Notes under the pieces: model-generated | The model's database searches: none | Told to the model about the DNA's origin: nothing | The model's input: only the letters and a program-made list of their open reading frames with translations | From: Betaproteobacteria bacterium | Lineage (GTDB): Bacteria > Pseudomonadota > Gammaproteobacteria > Burkholderiales > Ferrovaceae | Assembly: GCA_028870615.1 (NCBI GenBank) | Contig: JAGWPH010000184.1 | Location: 1 to 22,152, forward strand | DNA: 22,152 bases | Direction of reading: 5' to 3' | Part shown: piece by piece, positions 15,569-22,152 of the stretch | Layout of the letters: every line of letters begins with the position of its first letter | Position numbering within the stretch: the stretch's first letter is position 1 | Translations under genes and position numbers: made by a program

Positions 15569-17275
15569 TTACTCGGAAGCGCGGCGCATGGTTCCACCCG
15601 CATCAACAAGACTACTCCCTGCGCTAATGGGGTCAAGTAGCGCATTCGGCGCCGGCAGCTGGAGAAGATGATAGAGATTGCTAAGATTCAGCCTGAATAG
15701 GTGATCAAAGGACTGCACACTCTTTGCAGCATTGTAGTCACCAAACCACCAGAACCAATCAGACCCTTCGCAGATGCTCAACTGTCGAGCGGCCTGCTGT
15801 TGTTCGTCTGGCGTCAACTGTCCTTCCGCAATGACCTGGTCGTAATTTTTTTTTGCATCAACCAGAAGATCCCAGGCAGCATTCTTGTCTGAGCTTCCGA
15901 TCCAAGTGCTGAAGGTACCATATACCCAGCTTCCAGAAACAAGCGTGTTAAGTTTAGGCGCAGTGGTTTTCAGATTGTCCGCGCATTCAGAAAATGTCGT
16001 CGTAATGATGAAAGGATGGTCTTGCAACGCCTGGTACAGTTTACTGTGGAAATAGTAGCCATTGTAGGGATAGTATTCCCATGCGTTTTCGCCATCCAGA
16101 ATGATGGTCACAACAGGATCCGAAATGCTATCGGCTGCAGCATAAATGCCTTCCAACGTGTTGATGAAGTCGCTGACGGCATCTTGGCTATCCCAGGTAG
16201 CATATTCGAATCCAATCTTGTCTGATAAACGATCATCTCTAAAAAAACAAAGAATCTCGCCATTTTCGGTGGCGTAACGATAGGGTTGATAAAGGTATGT
16301 TGAACGTTCAGCGACGGGTTTACCTGTACCATAACTCAGGCTGTTGACGAGGACGTTCTCGCCGGTGGCCGTCCACTCGCAGCCCTGGCTTGCCAACATA
16401 TCGAGTGTAGCTGCCGAAACACCGCCTTCCGACGGCCATACACCGCGCGCACGCTGTCCAAAACAACCAAGATGGTGTGCCAACCCATCAGCTATCTGGG
16501 CCTGCGCACGCTGATAACCCCCAGGGTATTTCTGTGCAGTTGGCAGCGTGATTTCAGGCACTGCTTCACGGGCCGTCCCAAAATCCAGCAGCAGCGGCAA
16601 CATCGGATGATAGAAAGGGGTTGTCGAAAGTTCTATGCGCGCCGTCTCCTGCAAGGCGCGATAGCGCGGGATAAGCTGTTTGATTAATTCACCGATGAGA
16701 TCGGACAACGCCTTTCGATCCTCGTAGGTGTACAGACTGCCCTGCTTCATCAATCGCTGAACCAGGTTGTAAGTTCGCCGGACACTCTCACCCATCCAGG
16801 CCATGTGGTACCACACCAACAGGTCTCCAAGAAATTGCGGTGAAAGATACTGCTCCAGGGAGGCTTCATGTTCAGTCAGGCTGGAATATGTCAGATACAG
16901 GCGATGGTAGGCAGGAAACGGCTCGATCATTTTAGAACTATTGCCACGAAAGCAGGCGGTCAGTATCAACTGACGTTCGGCAACTGTAATCAAGCCTAGT
17001 TCATTTTTTGCCAGGAGATGCAACAAAGGATCGCGCATACTCCCTGTTTTAAATTGATTGCAATAATCCTCCAGTTGCTCCACCAGAGAAGGTACGAAAT
17101 TGACAACACAGGCCACGTCCGGATGTTGTTCGAGATGCCATGCCATATCGGTGTAATCCTTGATGGCATGCAGATAAGTCCAGGGTAATTCGAACTGTCC
17201 ATTAAGGCTGTTGCGGTAATCCGGTTGATGCATGTGCCAGCACAGCACCAAGCGAAGTTTTTTGAGAGGCATCAT
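15569..17275 (-). CDS. GH57 glycoside hydrolase, alpha-amylase-like
   Basis: A cytoplasmic 568-residue GH57 protein of a different subgroup from its neighbour. Motifs: WHMHQP (13-18), ELSTTPFYHPMLPLL (215-229), nucleophile Glu283 in GVWPSEGGVS, and acid/base Asp394 in TIILDGENAWEYYP. Both catalytic residues are present, so it should be active, probably hydrolysing alpha-1,4 (perhaps alpha-1,6) glucans inside the cell. The ILDGENAWEYY motif is the form seen in amylopullulanase-like GH57 proteins. It begins 47 bases after glgC. A second ATG follows the first (MM), and no clear ribosome site is present. The exact bond cleaved is unknown; a debranching activity would be attractive since no glgX is present in the window. 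Confidence 0.85.
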   Translation of the reverse strand: MMPLKKLRLVLCWHMHQPDYRNSLNGQFELPWTYLHAIKDYTDMAWHLEQHPDVACVVNFVPSLVEQLEDYCNQFKTGSMRDPLLHLLAKNELGLITVAERQLILTACFRGNSSKMIEPFPAYHRLYLTYSSLTEHEASLEQYLSPQFLGDLLVWYHMAWMGESVRRTYNLVQRLMKQGSLYTYEDRKALSDLIGELIKQLIPRYRALQETARIELSTTPFYHPMLPLLLDFGTAREAVPEITLPTAQKYPGGYQRAQAQIADGLAHHLGCFGQRARGVWPSEGGVSAATLDMLASQGCEWTATGENVLVNSLSYGTGKPVAERSTYLYQPYRYATENGEILCFFRDDRLSDKIGFEYATWDSQDAVSDFINTLEGIYAAADSISDPVVTIILDGENAWEYYPYNGYYFHSKLYQALQDHPFIITTTFSECADNLKTTAPKLNTLVSGSWVYGTFSTWIGSSDKNAAWDLLVDAKKNYDQVIAEGQLTPDEQQQAARQLSICEGSDWFWWFGDYNAAKSVQSFDHLFRLNLSNLYHLLQLPAPNALLDPISAGSSLVDAGGTMRRASE

Positions 17276-17322
17276 AAGTTCAAAGGTAAGTATCGTGGCG
17301 CCATGCCATGTACAACCTGTAT

Positions 17323-18603
17323 TCAGGTTGGATAACGGCTCTGGTTGAGCATATCAGGGGTAACAAGGGTAATGCCTTTTTCGGACACATAAAACCGTTT
17401 TCGATCCTGTTCCTGGTCAACCCCAACCTCAAGTCCGTCAGGGATGATGCATCCCCGATCCACAATCACGCGCTTGAGAACAACGCGTTCTCCAATCCGA
17501 ACATTGGGAAGAACCACACTATCTTCAATTTTGCTGTAAGCATTAACATGGACGTCGAAAAATAAAACCGATCTACGAACAGTCCCACCACTGATGATTA
17601 CGCCACCTGAAATCAGGGAATCTACTGCGCAACCCCGTCGCCCATCATCATCAAAAACGAATTTTGCCGGAGGAAACTGTTCCTGATATGTCCAGATAGG
17701 CCAGGCCTTATCATACAGATTAAGATCCGGAATGACTTTGGTCATTTCCATGTTGGCGCTCCAGTAGGCATCGATGGTGCCAACATCGCGCCAATACGGT
17801 TTTGTATCGGGCTCTCCTATGCAGCTTTCGTCAAAGCGATGTGCATAAACGCGGTAGCGTGGCACTAACCATGGGATAATGTCGTTACCAAAATCATGTT
17901 TTGAATTTGGAGCATAGGCATCACGAATCAGTTGTTCATACAAAAACTTTGTGTTGAATACATAGATTCCCATGCTAACCAAGGCATTCTCCGGCGAACC
18001 GGGAATGGAGGATGGCTGGGCAGGCTTTTCGTCAAAGGCGATGATGCGATTTAACTCATCTATCGTCATGACTCCGAAGGCAGAGGCATCAGATAATGGA
18101 ACCGTCATACAAGCTATGGTCATGTCTGCTTCCATGCTGACATGTGCTGCCAGCATCATCCCGTAATCCATTTTGTAAACATGATCACCGGCCAGAATAA
18201 TGACATGCTGCGGGTTATGCGAACGTAGAATATCGATGTTCTGGAACACAGCATCGGCAGTGCCCTTGTACCATTCTTCCTGAACCCGCTGCTGAGCAGG
18301 CAGCAATTCAACGAACTCGTTAAATTCACCATGCATAAAACTCCAACCATGCTGGATGTGCTGAATCAGGCTGTGGGCCTTGTATTGGGTAACAACACCG
18401 ATACGGCGAATGCCTGAATTAATGCAATTGGACAACGGGAAATCAATAATGCGGAACTTTCCGCCAAACTGAAGCGCGGGCTTGGCGCGCCATTTGGTAA
18501 GATCTTTCAGTCGACTGCCTCGACCACCCGCCAGAATCAGGGCCATTGCGTTTTTTGTTAACACACTGATAAATCGCTCTGAAGTGATATCGCTGGGAAA
18601 CAT
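17323..18603 (-). CDS. glgC: Glucose-1-phosphate adenylyltransferase (ADP-glucose pyrophosphorylase)
   Basis: GlgC makes ADP-glucose from ATP and glucose-1-phosphate, the committed and allosterically controlled step of bacterial glycogen synthesis. The 426 residues match the family length (E. coli 431). Motifs: nucleotide-binding [14 protein letters not shown] (23-36), [20 protein letters not shown], catalytic Asp140 in [11 protein letters not shown], and Lys192 in FDEKP for glucose-1-phosphate. The C-terminal left-handed beta-helix carries repeats such as [20 protein letters not shown]. The start is well supported by AAGGAG (18611-18616), seven bases before the ATG. It is the first gene of the operon glgC-GH57-GH57-ROK kinase and is divergent from glgB. 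Confidence 0.97.
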   Translation of the reverse strand: MFPSDITSERFISVLTKNAMALILAGGRGSRLKDLTKWRAKPALQFGGKFRIIDFPLSNCINSGIRRIGVVTQYKAHSLIQHIQHGWSFMHGEFNEFVELLPAQQRVQEEWYKGTADAVFQNIDILRSHNPQHVIILAGDHVYKMDYGMMLAAHVSMEADMTIACMTVPLSDASAFGVMTIDELNRIIAFDEKPAQPSSIPGSPENALVSMGIYVFNTKFLYEQLIRDAYAPNSKHDFGNDIIPWLVPRYRVYAHRFDESCIGEPDTKPYWRDVGTIDAYWSANMEMTKVIPDLNLYDKAWPIWTYQEQFPPAKFVFDDDGRRGCAVDSLISGGVIISGGTVRRSVLFFDVHVNAYSKIEDSVVLPNVRIGERVVLKRVIVDRGCIIPDGLEVGVDQEQDRKRFYVSEKGITLVTPDMLNQSRYPT

Positions 18604-18625
18604 GTCAGCGCTCCTTGGAAAATAG

Positions 18626-18635
18626 GATCATGATC
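18626..18635. promoter_or_regulatory. Palindrome in the glgC-glgB divergent promoter region
   Basis: GATCATGATC is a perfect 10-bp palindrome. It overlaps a minus-strand -10-like TATGAT (18638-18633) that could serve glgC, though a matching -35 is not clear. It could be an operator serving both operons, or chance. The whole gap 18604-18707 is AT-rich, unlike the genes on both sides. Confidence 0.35.
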
Positions 18636-18642
18636 ATAACTA

Positions 18643-18670
18643 TTGGCATGTTATTTTTAGACATTATAAT
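18643..18670 (+). promoter_or_regulatory. Probable promoter of glgB-pgi
   Basis: TTGGCA (18643-18648), a 16-base spacer, and perfect TATAAT (18665-18670) give a transcript start near 18677, about 30 bases before the glgB ATG. Confidence 0.6.
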
Positions 18671-18707
18671 TGATTTTATGTAGGCACTAGCCACCCACGC
18701 TACGATC

Positions 18708-20879
18708 ATGTCAAAAAAAATATTGGATCCATTACAACAAGCCATCCTGGAAGCCAGGCACCATGACCCTTTCGGTTACCTGGGCCTGCACCGTACCGAG
18801 CATGAATGGGAGCTACGGTTGTTTCTCCCCTATGCCAGTACCGTTGAAGTATTCACTTCTGATTGGGAACCGGTCCCACGCGTTCATGATCAGGGAATTC
18901 ATATCTGGAAGGGAAAGGTCCCTCCTGCCAGCCCCCGCCGCTTACGTTACAGGGAAAATGGGCGTCAAATTGAAACATTTGATGTCTACGGATTCCCCCC
19001 CCTGATTAGTGATCATGATCTATATCTGTTCCAGGAAGGCCGGCTACAGCAGCTCTACAAAATCCTTGGTGCGCACCCCTGCACTCACGAGGGGGTTGAT
19101 GGTATTCGTTTTGCGGTCTGGGCTCCAAACGCGGCACGTGTCAGCGTCGTAGGAGATTTCAACCATTGGGATGGGCGCCAGTATCCGATGCGGGTCCGGA
19201 ACGCTAGTGGCATCTGGGAACTTTTTCTTCCGGGCATCCCCATTGGTGCCCTGTATAAATTTGAAATAAGAAATCGGCAAAATGGTGCCATCATGGTCAA
19301 GACGGATCCCTATGGCGTCGCCTTCGAATTACGCCCTGGTACCGCAGCCAGAATCTGTTGCAATGAGGGATTTGTGTGGGAAGATGCGACGTGGATGAAC
19401 CAGCGTGCCAAGTCTGATTGGCTACATGCCCCGATGAATATTTATGAGGTCCATCTGGGCTCCTGGAAGCACCCAGAAGGTCGTGACTTCTATAATTACC
19501 TGGAACTTGCCGACTTATTGTTGCCCTATGTAATGGACATGGGTTACACCCATATTGAGCTGATGCCAATCAGCGAACATCCGCTCGATGAATCCTGGGG
19601 GTATCAAACCACCGGATACTTTGGAGTCACCAGCCGCTATGGCACGCCCAACGATTTTCGGGCCTTCGTTAACCAGTTCCACCAGTCAGGCATTGGCGTC
19701 ATCCTTGACTGGGTCCCTGGCCATTTTCCTAAGGATGCCTTTGCACTGGCTCGTTTCGATGGTAGTGCATTGTATGAACATGAAGACCCCCGCCTGGGAG
19801 AACATCAGGACTGGGGAACTTACATCTTCAATTATGGCCGCAATGAAGTCCGTGGATTTCTTATCGGAAATGCCCACTACTGGCTTTCCGAATATCACAT
19901 TGATGGATTACGCGTCGATGCCGTTGCCTCCATGCTATATCTGGATTACTCGCGCAAACCCGGCGAATGGCTGCCCAATCAGTATGGTGGGCGGGAAAAC
20001 CTCGATGCCCTGGCGTTTATTCGCGATATGAACATGATGGTCCATCAACAGTTTCCAGGAGCACTGACTATCGCGGAAGAATCCACATCATGGCCCATGG
20101 TATCGCGACCGATCTACCTCGGTGGACTGGGTTTTTCCATGAAGTGGAACATGGGTTGGATGAATGACACCTTGCGCTACTTTTCCAAGGATCCTGTGCA
20201 CCGCAGCCATTATCATCACAACCTGACTTTTGGCCAGCTGTACTCCTACACCGAAAACTTCGTGTTACCGTTTTCACATGACGAAGTTGTCCATGGCAAG
20301 AAATCCCTTCTGGACAAGATGCCTGGGGATGTATGGCAGCGCTTCGCCAATCTACGCCTGCTGCTGATCTATCAAATGACCTACCCTGGGAAAAAACTGA
20401 ATTTCATGGGAAATGAGTTTGGGCAAGGCGGCGAATGGCAGGTCAAGTCTGGGCTGAATTGGTCCTTATTGTCCTACCACTGGCATCAGGGAATTCAGAA
20501 TCTTTGTCGCGATCTTAATCGCCATTATCGTGATTATTCCGCCCTTCATGACTTGGACTTCGATATCCAGGGTTTTTCCTGGATCGATTGTGATGATGCG
20601 CCCCAATCGGTACTCAGTTTTGCCAGGCGCAGCCGCGCTGGCGCAACGCTTGTCGTGGCGCTCAACTTTACTCCTGTCCCACGCACCGAGTATCGCTTGG
20701 GCGTCCCCGTTGCGGGCCCTTACCGTGAACTCGTTAACAGTGATTCATCCTATTATGGCGGCGACAACCTGGGTAATGGCTCCGGGCTGCGTGCAACAGC
20801 AACTCCGTGGAATGGGCAACCCTGTTCCTTGACCCTGACCCTCCCCCCTTTAGCGGGCCTTATACTGGAATCTTGCTAG
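18708..20879 (+). CDS. glgB: 1,4-alpha-glucan branching enzyme
   Basis: GlgB cuts alpha-1,4 chains and reattaches them as alpha-1,6 branches during glycogen synthesis. The 723 residues match the long form with two N-terminal carbohydrate-binding modules (E. coli 728). The N1 module is at about 15-110. The CBM48 module is near 125-215, with FAVWAPNAARVSVVGDFNHW. The GH13 barrel follows: DWVPGHFP (334-341), nucleophile Asp404 in DGLRVDAVASMLY, acid/base Glu457 in TIAEES, and transition-state residues in FSHDEVVHGKKSL. No Shine-Dalgarno sequence is evident before the ATG. Branching by this GH13 enzyme coexists with GH57 enzymes in the opposite operon. The next gene starts one base after its stop. 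Confidence 0.97.
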   Translation: MSKKILDPLQQAILEARHHDPFGYLGLHRTEHEWELRLFLPYASTVEVFTSDWEPVPRVHDQGIHIWKGKVPPASPRRLRYRENGRQIETFDVYGFPPLISDHDLYLFQEGRLQQLYKILGAHPCTHEGVDGIRFAVWAPNAARVSVVGDFNHWDGRQYPMRVRNASGIWELFLPGIPIGALYKFEIRNRQNGAIMVKTDPYGVAFELRPGTAARICCNEGFVWEDATWMNQRAKSDWLHAPMNIYEVHLGSWKHPEGRDFYNYLELADLLLPYVMDMGYTHIELMPISEHPLDESWGYQTTGYFGVTSRYGTPNDFRAFVNQFHQSGIGVILDWVPGHFPKDAFALARFDGSALYEHEDPRLGEHQDWGTYIFNYGRNEVRGFLIGNAHYWLSEYHIDGLRVDAVASMLYLDYSRKPGEWLPNQYGGRENLDALAFIRDMNMMVHQQFPGALTIAEESTSWPMVSRPIYLGGLGFSMKWNMGWMNDTLRYFSKDPVHRSHYHHNLTFGQLYSYTENFVLPFSHDEVVHGKKSLLDKMPGDVWQRFANLRLLLIYQMTYPGKKLNFMGNEFGQGGEWQVKSGLNWSLLSYHWHQGIQNLCRDLNRHYRDYSALHDLDFDIQGFSWIDCDDAPQSVLSFARRSRAGATLVVALNFTPVPRTEYRLGVPVAGPYRELVNSDSSYYGGDNLGNGSGLRATATPWNGQPCSLTLTLPPLAGLILESC

Positions 20880-22152
20880 ATGCCTTCACTCACTCAATCA
20901 CCTGCCTGGCTTGCCTTGAAACATCATCAGCAAGCCCTTTCACGACTCCACCTGCGCGACCTGTTTGCCCAGGACCCCGACCGGTTCAGCCGTTTCTCAA
21001 TGCACGCCGGGCCTCTGCTGCTGGATTATTCAAAAAACAGAATCACGAAAGAGACTTTATCGTTGCTGCTGAGCCTGGCCTCCCAGGCCCAGCTGCCGGA
21101 ATGGATTAGGCGCATGTTCAAAGGCGAGAAGATCAATGTCACAGAGCACCGTGCTGCCTTGCACAGCGCACTGCGAAACCGTTCCAACCAACCGGTTCTC
21201 CTGGATGGCGTGGATGTCATGCCAGAAATCAGGCGTGTTTTGGGGCACATGCGGACATTTTCGGAATCTGTGCGTAATGGTGATTGGCTTGGTTATACCG
21301 GTCGACCGATCACGGATGTAGTGAATATCGGTATCGGGGGGTCCGATCTTGGCCCCGCCATGGTCACCGCCGCGTTAAGTGCTGACTGTAGCGCCCTGTG
21401 CATCCACTTTGTATCCAATATCGATGGTGCCCATCTATTCAATACGCTGAAGTCGCTGAATCCTGAAACAACGCTCTTTATCATTGCTTCAAAAACCTTT
21501 ACCACTCAGGAAACGCTCATCAATGCACAATCTGCTCGTGAATGGTTTTTACGTCAGGCAGGCGATCAAACTCATGTGGCGAAACATTTTGTTGCCTTAT
21601 CCACTAATCAGGGTGAGGTTTCCCGCTTTGGCATTGACCCAGCCAACATGTTTGAATTTTGGGACTGGGTCGGTGGGCGCTACTCGCTTTGGTCCGCCAT
21701 TGGGTTGTCTATTGCTCTCGGTATTGGCATGGATGGATTCGAAGCGCTGTTGCAAGGCGCATTCGAAATGGATGAGCATTTCCAGAACAGCCCTCTTGAA
21801 TGCAACATGCCGGTCATATTGGGTTTGCTTGACATCTGGTACATCAATTTTTTTGGGACACAAACCCGGGCAATTCTGCCTTATGACCAAGGCATGAACC
21901 AGTTCATCAACTACATTCAACAGTTGAGCATGGAAAGCAACGGCAAGCATGTCACCCGCTCAGGCCAACCCGTTGATTATGCAACCGGGGCCATTATCTG
22001 GGGAGGCTCCGGCACCAACGGCCAACATGCTTACTATCAACTCCTTCATCAAGGCACCCCTTTGGTCCCTGCGGATTTTCTGGCACCCATCGAGAGTCGC
22101 ATACCGCTCGGGATCCATCATCTGGTCCTGCTTTCCAATTTCTTGGCCCAAA
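20880..22152 (+). CDS. pgi: Glucose-6-phosphate isomerase, partial (runs off right edge)
   Basis: Pgi interconverts glucose-6-phosphate and fructose-6-phosphate, linking glycogen metabolism to glycolysis. An open frame of 424 codons starts [17 protein letters not shown] directly after the glgB stop (TAGATG) and is still open at the window end; full-length family members have about 550 residues. Visible motifs: [14 protein letters not shown] (148-161), the family signature [14 protein letters not shown] (262-275), catalytic Glu352 in SMESNGK, and His383 in [16 protein letters not shown]. The junction with glgB points to one transcript and possible translational coupling, although a GGA about ten bases before the ATG is the only ribosome-site hint. 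Confidence 0.96.
   Translation, partial: MPSLTQSPAWLALKHHQQALSRLHLRDLFAQDPDRFSRFSMHAGPLLLDYSKNRITKETLSLLLSLASQAQLPEWIRRMFKGEKINVTEHRAALHSALRNRSNQPVLLDGVDVMPEIRRVLGHMRTFSESVRNGDWLGYTGRPITDVVNIGIGGSDLGPAMVTAALSADCSALCIHFVSNIDGAHLFNTLKSLNPETTLFIIASKTFTTQETLINAQSAREWFLRQAGDQTHVAKHFVALSTNQGEVSRFGIDPANMFEFWDWVGGRYSLWSAIGLSIALGIGMDGFEALLQGAFEMDEHFQNSPLECNMPVILGLLDIWYINFFGTQTRAILPYDQGMNQFINYIQQLSMESNGKHVTRSGQPVDYATGAIIWGGSGTNGQHAYYQLLHQGTPLVPADFLAPIESRIPLGIHHLVLLSNFLAQ

Noticed and set aside
20807..21109. 100-codon plus-strand open frame at the glgB-pgi junction
   Set aside because: The true gene here is pgi in another frame from 20880, with catalytic motifs; the open frame is a shadow.

Overview
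The window looks like chromosomal DNA of a proteobacterium, most likely a betaproteobacterium close to the Nitrosomonadales; a gammaproteobacterium cannot be excluded. The reasons are the RNase E with its divergent rluC neighbour, a lexA-sulA SOS operon, a DUF1178 protein and the general gene style. Placement rests on recognised protein families, not on a database search.

Layout. Positions 1-67 hold the N-terminus of a 23S rRNA pseudouridine synthase (rluC, minus strand, cut by the window edge). A long leader with hairpins follows, then rne (RNase E), closed by a strong terminator that can work on both strands. Next, on the minus strand, is lexA-sulA behind a perfect SOS box. Divergent from it is a DOPA-dioxygenase-type extradiol enzyme. 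This gene overlaps by 12 bp, tail to tail, with a DUF1178 zinc-ribbon-like gene. From about 5.8 to 10.1 kb lies a complete five-gene branched-chain-amino-acid-type ABC importer (livK-H-M-G-F) with translationally coupled junctions. After it come a shortened recQ, a tRNA-Leu(UAA), and an unrecognised lipoprotein gene facing the tRNA.

The last 9.5 kb is an alpha-glucan (glycogen) block. On the minus strand run glgC, an amylase-like GH57 protein, a GH57 4-alpha-glucanotransferase and a ROK sugar kinase. Divergently on the plus strand run glgB and pgi (cut by the right edge). Together these cover ADP-glucose synthesis, branching, glucan trimming and transfer, glucose phosphorylation and entry into glycolysis. 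Glycogen synthase and phosphorylase are not in the window, so they would have to be elsewhere.

The parts most worth a second look are: the GH57-based glycogen cluster with glk and pgi built in; the RecQ that stops right after its zinc-binding cysteines, with its stop codon inside the -10 box of the adjacent tRNA gene; the poly-glycine lipoprotein with an in-frame 39-bp duplication next to that tRNA; and the long structured rne leader. I see no CRISPR array, insertion sequence, prophage or clearly novel defence system here.
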